DNA of 64,000 bases from Enoplolaimus lenunculus. Taxonomy: Eukaryota > Nematoda > Enoplea > Enoplida > Thoracostomopsidae. Of the stretch, positions 26,390-37,873 are shown in pieces. The stretch spans positions 1-64,000 of the forward strand of contig JASANG010003964.1 of the NCBI GenBank assembly GCA_030248215.1. Direction: 5' to 3'. The notes below the pieces were generated by a model. The model was given only the letters and a program-made list of their open reading frames with translations. It ran no database searches and had not been told where the DNA came from. Positions within the stretch are counted from its first letter, which is position 1. Every line of letters starts with the position of its first letter. The translations under genes were made by a program, and so were the position numbers.

Positions 26390-27060
26390 TAATATGCGAA
26401 TTAGTTATTAACTAACAGTTCATTTATCTGTTTTGGAGGTTTGGGAACAACTTATTCCGATTCCTCGTACCGAAAAATCCTTCAGTAATCTTAAAAATTA
26501 GTGAAATAATGCAAAAAAGCCCTAATTAAGCCTTATCAAATATGCTAATATGCAAATCAGTTATTAGCTAACAATTAAATTATCGGTTTTGAAGGTTTTT
26601 ACACAGTTTATTAAGGTTCCTCGTACCCAAAACCCCTTTATTGCTAAAATTAGATTGTTTGTACCCTTATAAATAGTTAAATATTGTAAAAACTCCTAAT
26701 TTAGAATAATCAATTATTATGCTAATATGCAAATTTGCTATTTAATGGTTAGTAGACAAGTAATTTAATTTCTCGCACCCAAAAACCCTTTATTGCTGAA
26801 ATTAGATTGCTTGTAAAACCTTAATAATTATTGAAATCTTAGAAAGTCTCTATTTAGGCTTAACTGATTATGCAAATTTGCCTGTAGCTAATAAACGGCT
26901 TAAAATTTTAAAAGCTTAATGCGCGGTTACCACCCCAAGTTTATAAACTTTCTAGCTAAAAAGTTTATTAAAATCGGTCCAGCGGTTCCTGAGATTCCTT
27001 TCGGACGGACGGACGGACATTCACCTTTCGACCCCCCGAGCACAAAATATACGTTTTGCT
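26390..27060 (+). repeat. Diverged ~150-bp tandem array with a GGACGGAC tail
   Basis: About three and a half copies containing TATGCTAATATGCAAAT, TCCTCGTACC and CCCTTTATTGCTRAAATTAG. The array ends in AAATCGGTCCAGCGGTTCC and (GGAC)n near 27003-27018. Such tails occur in LINE/SINE and Helitron-derived repeats; the class is not settled. Confidence 0.6.
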
Positions 27061-27129
27061 CAACAAACACAAAACATAAAACGCTTCACGAAACTCCAAG
27101 CTTCGCTCAATTCATACCGTGAGTTAATT

Positions 27130-27215
27130 AGAAGACATCATGGATGAATGGTCGAGTGGATAAAGCTCTTGCCTTCGAGGCCTGAGGTCGCAGGTTCGAA
27201 GCATGGGAAAGTTTC
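27130..27215 (+). repeat. tRNA-derived SINE-like head
   Basis: A box TGGTCGAGTGGA and B box GGTTCGAAGC about 50 bp apart, with CTTGCCTTCGAGGC between. Similar to the - strand block at 63538. Confidence 0.55.
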
Positions 27216-27507
27216 CGATTTTTATCGGAGATGTAATTCAGGTTCAACTTCAATTTAATTCAAGTGTTGAGAAAGTCGTAAGAGCATTTTTGGTCCTTTT
27301 TCGATGCCCACAAAAGTGACATTTGGGGTAAACTTAAATCCATCAAATGTGCAGAAAGGGTTATTTAGGTTTTCGCCAATTCAAGTTAACTTTAGTTTTG
27401 ATGATTGACGATTGCTTAATTGTATCTACGGACGGCTAAATGTCATGATTATTTATTCTTGCTGTCAATGTAATAGATTTCGATCAAGTGAGGAATATTT
27501 TAAAGAA

Positions 27508-27935
27508 TTCGGGGCGGAGGTACGGAATATGGCACCTAGGAATTTACAGACGTCCCTTACTTGATAGGTTCATAGACGGCCGAGTTCAACGGTGTTATGT
27601 TTAGCCTGCAGGGTCTCTGGTTCAAAAGTTAACACCCCTTTAGTTTTTTTGCTATATTAAACAATGATAGGTCAACCGCCCACTAAATATGCACAGCAAA
27701 CAGGTGTTGTGTCTTTATATTTTGCAAATATAAAGTAGGTCCGTGTATAGATGGTATATCATCAAATCCGCACCACTTGCACTGACCTTTGTGGGCCATA
27801 ACTTTCGAACCGTTTTAAAATGATACTGGTAAAGTCTATGCTCAACTTGTCGAGAGCTACAGAATAGACCCGTTTTCGTTAAAGTAGGGTTCGCATTTGA
27901 ATTTTTTACCATATCTCCATTGCCGCTTTTAGAGG
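27508..27935. mobile_element. Inverted-repeat element (GGCGGAGGTACGGAATATGG ends)
   Basis: Right end CCATATCTCCATTGCCGC is inverse to the left. Internal GGCCATAACTTTCGAACCGTT and CTTGTCGAGAGCT match 33590-33660 and 41150-41220. Confidence 0.6.
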
Positions 27936-28254
27936 CTGCTTGTTTAATATGAATTTCGAATGTATAACTACACTTAAATTTAGAAAAGCGTGAATAAATT
28001 GTCGAAAGTGGAACTTAGAGCAAAATGGATGTGACTTCTTTTCCAAGTGAACATTGAGCCGGATTGGATAAAAATTTAATTCGGCCACGGCGAATTTGCA
28101 ACACTGAGTTTGCTCTGCAAAATTTTGAGCATAGAAGTAGCCAAATGAAGAGAATATAATTAAGAAAGCGTATAAAGTAGCCTAATACATGGTACAGAAG
28201 TACAGCTAGTTACAAAATCTCAGAGGCATATCCAATATTACCTTGAAATCCCTT

Positions 28255-28400
28255 AACACATTCCTTAAAGCCTAAGCCAAAGTTTCAGCGTAAGGATAAG
28301 CCTAGAACTGAGCCAAGGCCTAGGTCTAAACCTAAGCCTTATCCAAAAATTGGTCTTCAGCTAAGATTTACTCTATTGCAGCCTCGCATAAATTATTCGT
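28255..28400. mobile_element. Degenerate TTAGGC-type MITE fragment upstream of Wnt exon 1
   Basis: AGCCTAAGCC, GGTCTAAACCTAAGCC, then a CTCTATTGCAGCC right-half segment. No outer ends. Confidence 0.6.
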
Positions 28401-28494
28401 TCGACAGAAATGCACATCTAGGTTCCCAACGTCCTTGCGTCCTTGGCCTATCGTTGGTAACTACTGGCCTACAAAGGTTTATCTATATTTTTAG

Positions 28495-31400
28495 CGCTTT
28501 GACAAAAGTTCATTTTCCATGGAATGAAACAAGACATTGTCCTCGATCCAAAGAAGAACGTCTAATTTATGGGCTTACCGGATACCAGGTGAGTCTTGTG
28601 GCTTACCGGATACCAGGTGAGTCTTGTGGCTTACCGGATACCAGGTGAGTGTTGTACTACCTACTGTTATTTGATGTTCAACGCTGATAATCTTAGCTGT
28701 ATTTTTAGGGTTGGACATTGAAAATCCCCAGCGGAAAAACGGTTTTTTTCGGTTTTTGGGCTTTTTTTCCGAAGTGGTAGGACACTGGAAAAAAGAAAAA
28801 ATTCGCTTAAAAACTATATTAATTTTAGCAAATAACTAACGAGTTTCGCTCAAGTAGCGGGGTCGCTAATTTACTACATTTTTGTAATACCTGATTGATT
28901 GGATATCAAAACATTTTTTCTGCTAGTGTTCACTATAGCGCGATAGAGTTGAATTGGAAGCATACTCTATTTCTATTTTTAACTGAGGTCAAATTTTACT
29001 CACGATGTTTTATAGATGCATCCTACTGCTTGGATCTTTAATTGATTGCAGTATATATTATGCATTTTTAATTCTGTTGTTTTTACTTGATTTAATATTC
29101 CAAGCTGTGTAACGCGTTAATTTTCAAAGCAAACCCCTGATTAAATTTATGTAACAATGAAACTATGAAGCCTGATAGTAGATTTTTGCCGAAGTCAAAC
29201 CTACAAGTTTGTCGTCAGCCAGCTGGTACATGATATTTTTCAGACATGTGACTTTTTTTGTTGTGTACCTTTTTCTTGTCATGTGTTGTTAAATCGCGGT
29301 CTATACATAGTAAAGCAGTCATGTGAACTTTGTTAGTTATCATTTTGGCACCTGATTTAGCATTTATTAACGTCTTTATTCAGTTGTTGACGCACGGGTA
29401 TATATTTTTCATTTTTCCGTTTTTTCCATTTTACCGTAAAAATGAAAAAAGAATCGTTTTTCCCAACGATTCAATTTTTCCAGAAATACACCAACCCTGT
29501 ATTTATAACAGGTACAAGATTTTATGTAATATACATTGAAATGTTGTTTTTGTTTCACCCCAACGGTTGGTTTCACCCCAACTGTTGGTTTCACCACAAC
29601 GGTTGGTTTCACCTCAACGGTTGGTTTTCCCCCAAATGTTTTTGTCGTTTTCAACAGTTCTACAAATCACGTGACTAAAACATTTTGGTTTGCTATTATA
29701 CAGCGGTATCTAAAATTGCTGGACACTGTTAATATGGTTTAAGCCATATTTGTTAGACAGGTGAACTTAAAAATTTTAAGCATTTATAATATAGTACTTA
29801 CGTAGCATTTATCCTAAACTTTACATCATAATTGCCGCAACATTCGTTTCGTTTTGCATACTCCACATTTCCTGTATTTATCGTAAAAACTTGACCTTTT
29901 GGCGAGATGAACATAACAATTCGCTACAGCAGTTGATAAAAAGTCTTGAAAACTTTAAAATTTAAATTTAAATCTTTCTAGGCAAGACTTTGCCGAAACG
30001 AGCCCGAGTTGATGCCTGCGATAATTCGCGCTGCATTTCAAACGCAACATGCCTGTCAATCATACTTCGGGTTACGACGATGGAATTGTTCTTCAGTTCT
30101 AACGGCTCCGAACCTTACTCCCGATCTGAGAAAGGGTATAAGCATTTTCACTGTTTAGAGTCACAGAATTTAGTTAAGCCTTCTAGAGCTGGATTACGTA
30201 AGCTTCTAGGCAGCCAAAGAATGTGCGATTTGGTGCCACAAAATCAAAACAGTTTGATTTGGCCAAAAATATTTTTTCAATATTGAAATTCCTTTGTAGG
30301 GCCACCGAATGATTAGTCCGGCACTGGAACCGTCCATACGGCGCGGCATTGCATTAATTCAAATTATAAATGGCTAGGTTAATTAAAACACTGCTGTGTA
30401 TTGCAAGTATCACAAGGTCGCTGAAAAATTTGTAGCATACGCTTGTAGGATAAAGTTTTTATATCACAGTGAACTAGAACATCCATCTAAATCACTTTAG
30501 TGAATTTGAAACAGTCGTTTTAAATTTTGGTTGGTATTTGAGCTAAAATTTGAAATTGGATAGGCTCACAAATATATAATTGAGATATATTTTTGTACGC
30601 TTATTTGTGCATTGTGAAACATTGGCTGAGTTGCAGAGACATAACTTAGATTCGACTATTACTTTTAAAAGCGAAAGTTTAGTAAAGTTTTGTAGTTTTA
30701 ACTAAAGTCAGAAGTTTCAAAAACGTTTCTGGTTGCCAGGTTAATTGATATGACCAGAAAACGGTACTGTGTTTTAGGGTTCTGGCTATGTTGTGAAAAA
30801 CGTCGACTGGAAAATCGACATTTATCGAAACCATTCACGTTAGAACTTAAGTCTGTTTTGTGAGTTAAGCTAAAAATCGACTTCAGTTAGATGTCGAATT
30901 ATATAAGTTGTGTTTCTGCAACCCAGTTAGTGTTAGATTACGCAGATTTTAGCTGCTGTTCTAAAAAACTACGATTTGTGTTTCTACGAAGAACTATGCA
31001 TGTTTTGGTTTTGGGTCTGCGAAGAATAATTTTAACATTTTGCCCGTGGAAAGTAATAGATTATACCGTTGCGTATTAATTTCAAGCTTCACACAAACGC
31101 TATTGCACAATATTGGCCTGTTTGCTAATGTATACTTTTAAACAATTTGGTTCATACCCGGCCACCAAAATCTTGGGTTGTGTTGTCAGCGGATCGTTAA
31201 AAATGGTTGCCAAAAATCAACTGCCTAATTATGTATCTAAACAGTCTCAGTTTTCTAGCAAATTTAATTTTAACTGCCTAGAGCATAACTACAAGCAATT
31301 GATACTTAACAGCATAGCTCTATCAAAATAATCCCAGCTAGAAAAATATTGATGCGAGAAAGGGTTAAGTTGACGTTTATCGAAATAGAATTGCAGGCAC

Positions 31401-34400
31401 CCGTGAACAGGCGTACGTTTACGCACTGTCTTCTGCATCAGTTGCGCATTCAGTTGCCGCTGGATGCGCCAGTGGGTTTGTTCTCGGCTGCGAATGCGGA
31501 CGATTTCCGGACGACTCAATGTATACACCGATACTAACAAATCCACGCGGAATGCACAGGGTAATTGCGATATTTGTTTTCTTACACGGTATTGCGCGTG
31601 GATCGAGGACAATATCAATTTGTACACTGCAAAAAATGGTGAGTCAAATTGACACTCTCCAAAATAGGTTTTTCCGGACTACACAAACTGAGTCAAATTC
31701 AACTCACCCGAGTCGCTCTATGAGTCGATTTTGACTCTGGCGGAGTCTAGTTTGAATCACTTTGTGTAGTCCCGTAGTTTCTTATTTCGGAAAGAGTCAA
31801 ATTGAATCACGATCTTTTGCAGTGTAACGTTAGTCTTGAATCAATTGCTCTATGCGAACCTTGTTTAGCTTCCAAAGATATCTTGCCCTCTTGGTGTTGG
31901 CAGCCTGTGTAAACGTAGTTGTTGATCACTATTTTACTCTACTATGGTAAAATTTACGATGTAAAAATTTATATAGTTCTTTTACGTATTTTGTCGTTAA
32001 CAATTGTACTATCCATCACAATATGAAGGTTATGGTAATGAAATTCTTGACCTAGACCAACTTCTAGCAAGCTTATCGGCCATGTCGTTTCCACCAAATC
32101 GCTGCTTAACCTTTAATCCAACTTATGATCAGAGAAATTTTACAGCACATTTTGTTTAAATTCGGAATGCATTCAATTATGCTTACAGCTATAATTTTCA
32201 ATTGTTAAAGTTGCTGAATGGCTGTCAGAAAAATAATCCTATAGTTTTGCGTTTTGCCACCCACCCCATTCTCAAGCAGAGCTCTCGTACAACTAGTAAT
32301 TGCCAAAGACTTTTGCGTAAACCTGCGTTTAGCAATGATTTCGATTCGGGATGATGTATAACCTCGTGTAAAGATTTTCGACTTTGCGAATCAGCAACAA
32401 ACATTATTATAAAACCAAGTATATATAAGTCCTTCAGTGTTGTATCATGTTTCGCCAACACTTTTCGGAGCGGATATATATCCCCTCAATCCCTCAAATT
32501 GTATACACTCCTGAGCTCAAAGCACGGGGTTTTACATTTATAGTGGAACGGCTGCAACCACAACATCGATATGGGCATACGAGTGAGCAAAAATTTTGCT
32601 GATGCTCCTTGGACCCGCCACCGACGGCGACGGAAAGCAGTTGCGCGTGGTGTTGCGCGACAACGTCACCGAAGAGTTCGCAACTATCGGGTCGGATTTG
32701 ACGACGCTGACTATTACACGCTTGCGGGTACGCGAGAACAATTTAAACGATGGACGCCACGTACCCGTATGAATCAGCATAACAACGAAGTCGGTCGAAA
32801 GGTTTGTATCGCACGGGCGTAAGATTAGAATTTTATACGTTGGAATGATGTACTTTCAAAGGAATTTTATTGACGCGGAGGTTACGGAATATGGACCCCC
32901 ATAGGAAATTAATGAAAAAAAGTTATTATATAGATTGCGACGAGCTGAGTTTAGTGGTACCTTTTTTACGACTGCAGTGTCCTCGGTGCAAAAGTTCTGT
33001 CCGTTCAAACCTCAACTTTTAACTATATAAAACATGTAGAAACACCAAGCAAATTTGCCGGGTGTAAGTCGGATATCCGTTTTCGTTTCAGATTCTGTGA
33101 AAAATCGGTATCTGTTTCCGTTTCCGTTTTAGTTATAATACCGGAAATTTTACTTTTATGCTCAAAAATTAGTTGTAAATCACGTATATGTCGCAATTTT
33201 TCATTACAGGTATGCTATGATGTTCGAAATGAAATGAAAAATTGCATAATTCATCCAAAATGTTAAAATTTGCCTTACATCTGCAATTTTTCTTTAAAAT
33301 ATTGCAAAACCCAATGAATATTTGAATATTTCAATTGTGTTGGCAGAAGAATAAAACATATTTGAAAGTTTTATACATCCATATCCGTTTTCCGTTTCCG
33401 TTCCCGTTATTCGGATCATCTGTTTCCGTTTCCGTTATTTTTACTATCCGTTTATACCCTGCAAATTTGTTAATGAATAAACCTGGTGAAGCTTATACTT
33501 TACGAACATGTATCTGATAGATCATCCTCTTCTAATATGACAGATCCTTCCTCTTGTAATATGTGCGTGTTTGCACTATAATTTCGAATGCCATAACTTT
33601 TGAACCGTTGGTCATGCAACCATAAAGGTCGTACAGTTGAACTCAGCTCGTCGAGATCTATAGGAGAGGCCACTTTTGTAAATTCTTAAGGAAGGTCCAG
33701 ATTCCGTATCTCCGCCTTTTCTTGGCAGTGAGGCAAACTTTTCAGTCAATATGAGCGGTAACTGGTTTTAAAAATGTTGTGTAAATACTACCGCGACTCT
33801 TGTATACATTTCCCACATTTACGCTTAAGACAAATATCTACGAATAAGCATAAGTTCTTGCCTGATACTTTTCTAAGTCTAAGCGGTAGCCTAATCGGGC
33901 GCGTAAGCTTTAACCATTGCCTAAATGCGAGGGAAAAGTGCACCAAGAAGTGCCAGTTTTATTTACATTTCCTTGGGTTTTGGAATATACGTACACATCT
34001 GTCGTAAGTGTACGCTCTCGGATTACAAAAGCATAATAGGTATGTTGTTGCATGAGATGAGTTACTCTAGTGCAGCATGTCTCGTCACGAACTGAAACCA
34101 GAAATTTCGCCACTATGTGCCAAAACATATCGGAGTGTCAAAGTTTTCCCAACACAGTAACCTTCTCGTATCGCTGGCCTTTTTGGTATATCGCAAAAAA
34201 AGCTGCATTTGGTTCAAAAATCTCATTAATATCAGACGTCAATGTGTGTAAATTATTGTCAATTTCAGCTTATTCTCGAATACAGATATGAAGCAAAACA
34301 ATCATGCAAATGTATTGGAGTGTCAGGATCGTGTACACAAAAAATTTGTTGGCGATCGTTACCAAAGATTAATTTAATAGCTGCAAAGTAAAATAGTTTT

Positions 34401-36090
34401 TAGTACAAGTCAATCGAATGAATTTGATGTAAATGGTTCATTATAACCTAAAAGACGAGCATGTAGTGTATACTACAGCACTAGCGATATTTGGATAGTT
34501 TTCAGGCTATGATTTATACTGTACTTTGAAAAATTAGCCAATGTAAAGAACAGGGGCGGAACAGTATAAACATATTTCTAAGCCTAAGCAGCCTAAGCCT
34601 AAGCGTAAGAATGAGCATATTCCTAAGCCTAAGCCTAAGCCAAGCAAAAAATAGTCTAAAAGTTTTAAGCTTGTTTTATTGCAGTTCCACAAAAAACGTT
34701 CCGCTCCTGATCTTTACATGGGCCAAAAAATTGAACTAAAGAGAGCGCTTGTAAGCTTGGATTAAATCAATGGCGCACTCAATTATCTCAGACATACTAT
34801 TAAGAGCAGAGCCATTTATATATTTTTGTTTTATTTTAGTAGTTTCCGGTGCTGTCCATTGTTTTACGGTGCCGTCCGGTCAAGTGCCACATTGTACCCA
34901 ACTTGGTACACGGGGCCAGACGACGCAGCACCGCATGCCTTATATAAATAATTTTTTTCGACTCGCGTCATGGCATGACAACCACCGAGCCGCCCTTTAA
35001 ACCGGTTTTGCTACCAAAATGACGATTTCAAACGCTCACGCTATGGGAATGTCTATTGTTATTACAGGCTTGGTAAAAAGTACCGAGATGCATGGGAAGT
35101 GCGAACTTCAAAATCAACGCCCGAATATTTTGAAGCAGTGACCCACAAGCATGTACCTGTCACTGTGGACGATATGATATTTATTCGTAAATCGCCTGAT
35201 TATTGCACTCAAAATGTTCGACTTGGTTCGTACGGTACCGAGGGTCGGTAAGTTTCGATGTTTCGCAAGAATCTGGATGTCATTTGAAATAAGTGGTTTA
35301 AAAACAGAGAAGAAAAATAGCAATATCGTTAAGGTGTAACAGTATCCGTTTCCGTTCCGGTCGACATCAGGAGTGCAGCACGCATTTCAGTTTGAGATGG
35401 TACAATCTATCTGGAGTACCAACTTTTTTGGTCTCTGGGATCCGGAAGGTTATCATAAAGCCTGCTAAATGTTCTCTTTCTGTCTGTAGAAATTTTGGAT
35501 TCACCTATATCCCTTTTTATTTGTATGCAACCCCAGTTAGCAAGATTAAATTTTATTGTCAGTGTAGAAAATTCACAAGGGGATATATACTACTTGTGTC
35601 CCACCATCCACCTATATACGCCACCGGTCAGCAGGTTTTGGTACCTCGCTTTATCGGCGATGACTCAATTTCGATACTAGAAAATTGCCGGTACATGGTT
35701 GTTTGCTCGTTTGTGTGTTTGCATATTTGCTTGTTTTTCTGTTTGTCAGAGTATCTGCTTTGTTTCTTCACGTGTTTCGATTGTTTGTTGTGTGTTTGTT
35801 TGTTTGTCTTTTTCTTTGTTTGTTTCTTGGTGTGTTTGATTGCATGTTTGTTTGTTTTTGTTTGTTTTTAGCTTGTTTGTCTGTTTGTTTGTTCAATTTA
35901 AATATATTTCAGCGAATGCAACGCTACAATAAAATCAGGACCGGGCAATTGTGACAGCATGTGTTGTGGTCGCGGATGGACGCAACGGCGCGAAGTCGTC
36001 GTCAAAGATTGTCAATGCAAATTTGAATATTGTTGTGTGGTGAAATGTAAAAAATGTCAAGTTGAAGTTGTTGAAAATTTCTGCAAATAA
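28495..36090 (+). CDS. Wnt: Wnt family secreted signalling protein (7 coding exons; signal-peptide exon not found)
   Basis: Secreted lipid-modified ligand for Frizzled receptors. Exons: 28495-28588, 29982-30135, 31397-31560, 32544-32801, 34269-34387, 35068-35247, 35913-36090 (TAA). All have AG/GT borders and all phases agree. Landmarks in order: C..IYGLTGYQ; LCRNEPELMPAIIRAAF; RRWNCSS; GTREQAYVYALSSASVAHSV; WNGCNHNIDMGIRVSKNF; MNQHNNEVGRK; CKCIGVSGSCTQKICW; SPDYCTQNVRLGSYGTEGR; then ECN, CDSMCCGRGW and a C-terminal CKFEYCC..KCKKC..FCK. I count 24 cysteines, the Wnt number, over about 380 residues. The acylated GVSGSC hairpin is kept, but the usual His of CHG is Ile. Exon 4 carries an Arg-rich insertion of about 30 residues. 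The GRK-L-ILE..CKC and LPK..A.EV stretches recall Wnt7, but subfamily assignment is tentative. The first exon begins in phase 2, so an upstream signal-peptide exon is expected. AATAAA occurs at about 36232. Confidence 0.93.
28572..28655 (+). repeat. Three tandem copies of a 28-bp unit spanning the Wnt exon 1 splice donor
   Basis: Units at 28572-28599, 28600-28627 and 28628-28655; the third differs by one base. Each contains exon end, CAG and GTGAGT, so three identical donors stand in series. Only the first keeps the Wnt frame, because 28 is not a multiple of three. The second and third would shift the frame into exon 2. Confidence 0.95.
28717..29498. mobile_element. hAT-like element in Wnt intron 1 (GGAAAAAACGG repeats)
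   Basis: Left end GGGTTGGACA and right end CACCAACCCTG are inverted. The interior is rich in GGAAAAA/TTTTTCC blocks. Flanks TATTTTTA and TATTTATA resemble an 8-bp duplication, but the left end seems to lack two bases. A related end (CAGGGTTGGGCACCGG) is seen at 54642. Confidence 0.45.
29552..29632 (+). repeat. 18-bp minisatellite (about 4.5 copies) in Wnt intron 1
   Basis: Unit resembles GGTTTCACCCCAACGGTT with a few substitutions between copies. It is intronic. The apparent reading frames through it are repeat artefacts. Confidence 0.85.
31625..31824. mobile_element. ~200-bp TA-flanked palindromic MITE (CACTGCAAAAAATGG ends), Wnt intron 3
   Basis: Begins CACTGCAAAAAATGG and ends with the inverse, flanked by TA on both sides. 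The interior has nested GAGTCAAA/TTTGACTC palindromes. It starts only 64 bp after the donor of Wnt exon 3. Sister copies lie at 20151 and 52036. Confidence 0.8.
32875..33712. mobile_element. Composite repeat in Wnt intron 4 with a nested element
   Basis: Outer ends GCGGAGGTTACGGAATATGG (left) and the inverse of GGCGGAGATACGGAATCTGG (right). A second block with GGATATCCGTTTTCG and repeated TTTCCG motifs (about 33058-33463) sits inside. The outer family recurs at 27508-27927 and, in part, at 41130-41230. Confidence 0.5.
34536..34724. mobile_element. TTAGGC-type MITE in Wnt intron 5
   Basis: Ends GCCAATGTAAAGAACAGG and the inverse of GGCCCATGTAAAGATCAGG. Interior CCTAAG repeats around GAATGAGCATATTCC. 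Flanks GAAAAATT and AAAAAATT form an 8-bp target duplication with one mismatch. Confidence 0.85.
35690..35895 (+). repeat. (TTTG)n-rich low-complexity tract before the last Wnt exon
   Basis: GTTTGTTTGT-type repeats in intron 6, ending just before the acceptor TATTTCAG at 35912. The long open frames here come from the repeat and are not coding. Confidence 0.8.
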
Positions 36091-36231
36091 CAGTTTCTTT
36101 ATTTTAAACGTTGTAGTTTAATTTATTTTGCAACATATTTGTTTTTTATTGTATGCTTTTACTCCGAATGGAGTAGTATTTTCACAACTATGTTGATTTC
36201 TGCCAAAAAACAACAACAAGAATCACTACGA

Positions 36232-36237
36232 AATAAA
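36232..36237 (+). terminator. Candidate polyadenylation signal of the Wnt gene
   Basis: AATAAA about 140 bp after the Wnt stop codon, before the MITE at 36373. No closer AATAAA was seen. Confidence 0.45.
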
Positions 36238-36372
36238 AGCTCAATGCAACTGCGAGTCCGCATCAGTCAACAACTGATAGAACAAGGTCTAAAAATTCGG
36301 ATGGGCCAATACTACTTAGACACCGGGTGGCTTTTGTAAATACATTTCCATTGGACAGTTTTCAAAATTTTC

Positions 36373-36563
36373 CGCCAATGTAAAGAATAGGGGCGGAATA
36401 GTATTAGAAGCATATTCCTAAGCATAAGCCTAAGCGTAAGAATGAGCATATTCCTAAGCCTAAGCCCAACCGTAAACCAAGCACAAAAATAGTCTAAAGC
36501 TTAAGCTTTACTCTTTTTTCAGTGTTACAGGAAAACGTTCCGCTCCTGATCTTTACATGGGCC
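36373..36563. mobile_element. TTAGGC-type MITE downstream of Wnt
   Basis: Ends CGCCAATGTAAAGAATAGG and the inverse of GGCCCATGTAAAGATCAGG. Exact 8-bp target duplication AAATTTTC on both sides. Confidence 0.92.
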
Positions 36564-36971
36564 AAATTTTCAAATGTTGGAACATATTACTTAGCCATGG
36601 GGTCCATGCTTAAGTTTGTATGAGGAATCGGGTAAAGTGCCAAACAGTGACGAGCTGGCAAAAAAATTACAGCTTGGCTGGAACCCGTCTATGGCTTTTT
36701 CTGACTACAGGCGTTCCGTCAACTAAAGTAAAGGTTTTAAAATGTTGATATGATAAATATGTGTCGAAATATAATATTCGCTAAGTCAACCTAAACTTAA
36801 TGCTTTGTTTGCCTTATTAAACCCAATCGGTTTACCCTATATAGAGATACATTATCTCACAATAACTTAGTTGTATACCTAATAAGATTGTATAACACGC
36901 TTGGAAGGAAAACATTAAAAGTATCACCTGAAATCACATGATAATACACGCACTGGCAGTACGATTTTCTA

Positions 36972-37225
36972 GGCCAGTGTTACTTTAAAGGCCGTCCCAT
37001 TTTCCCGGGAGAGAAATGTACCAGGAGTACATTCAAAAAACATAATTGGGACAGCGGGACAGTTGGGACAGATGAGACAGTGGGATAGATGGGACAGTTC
37101 GGACAGATGGGACTGATGGGACACTTGAGACACTTGGGACATATGGGACAAACGGGACAGTTGGGACAGTTGGAACAGATGTGACAAATGGGACAGTTGG
37201 GACAGATGGGACAGTTGGGACCGTT
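36972..37225. mobile_element. GGCCAGTGTTAC-type end followed by a GGGACAG minisatellite
   Basis: Starts GGCCAGTGTTACTTTAAAGG, then GTCCCATTTTCCCGGGA. From 37048 there are about 18 copies of a 10-bp unit GGGACAGTTG/GGGACAGATG. The same end plus minisatellite is fused to a TTAGGC-type half at 60296-60493. Frames rich in VPTVP or SHLSQL across it are repeat translations. Confidence 0.75.
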
Positions 37226-37840
37226 GGAACGGTTCTTGCAATTTCGGTAGTTAAATTTGTCGTAGTTTTGTTACTGTTGTACCATTCAATAAGTTTTGAT
37301 TCTAACGTTGGGCGATTATATAATGTTTTAATTTTCGGAATATAGCACAACGGAATCAAAAATTGTAATTCGGAAAATCAGAAACAATCTTCTGGTTGTG
37401 ACATTTACATTCCAATTTTAGTATCGTTCAGCAAATTTAACATCATTCTTATTATCTGATTTTTGCTCACCTTCGGCTCCAGGTTCGATAAAACTTGTCG
37501 ACCTCTGGCTAACAAATTTTGGCACAGCCATAGGTGAAGGAAAATTAGGTAATAAAAAGAATATTGAATTTGCTGAATTCTAACAATTATCTGTAAAATG
37601 TTGTCAAACAATTGTTTTAAAATTTTCATTTTGAAATTCCTCTGTATTAAAGGTTTCAAAATTGCCCCAAAATTACAAACAAGCTCTTTGAAAGCCGCAA
37701 ATTTTGTTAAAATATCAAAAATTGCATAACCGAAATGTCCTGAACGTCAAGCAAGTCCATTTTCCACCAGAGCCGAGCGAAGATCTCTGGTTATACCTTG
37801 AATGCCTCAATTGTATAAAACCAGAAAAATAAAGCATAAC
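37226..37840. other. Intergenic stretch between Wnt and the iGluR-like gene
   Basis: AT-rich sequence without a convincing exon or element. Short open frames on the - strand lack start context and splice support. Confidence 0.4.
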
Positions 37841-37841
37841 T

Positions 37842-37856
37842 TTTATTTTCTGTAGG
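37842..37856 (+). promoter_or_regulatory. 3' splice acceptor just upstream of the iGluR-like start codon
   Basis: A TTTTATTTTCTGTAG tract lies 17 bp before ATG 37874. It could join an upstream signal-peptide exon or, if the organism trans-splices, receive a spliced leader. Confidence 0.4.
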
Positions 37857-37873
37857 TATATAATATTAATAAA

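Noticed and set aside
29990-30286. EGF-like pattern (DACDNSRCISNATC) in an overlapping frame
   Set aside because: The same bases in another frame give LCRNEPELMP and RRWNCSS, which fit Wnt exon 2 exactly.
32586-32768. Overlapping frame in Wnt exon 4 that resembles a laminin-G domain (LRVVLRDN, LNDGRH)
   Set aside because: It has no sound acceptor, while the other frame continues Wnt motifs on both sides with matching phases.
34770-35000. Open frame after a good-looking TTTTATTTTAG acceptor, briefly resembling a Frizzled-type cysteine-rich domain
   Set aside because: No donor in frame, and the Wnt exons at 34269 and 35068 join across it in phase.
35392-35954. 159- and 89-codon frames rich in Cys, Leu, Phe and Val
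   Set aside because: They are translations of the (TTTG)n tract in the last Wnt intron.
36969-37359. Long frames of VPTVP or SHLSQL repeats
   Set aside because: Translation of the 10-bp GGGACAG minisatellite.
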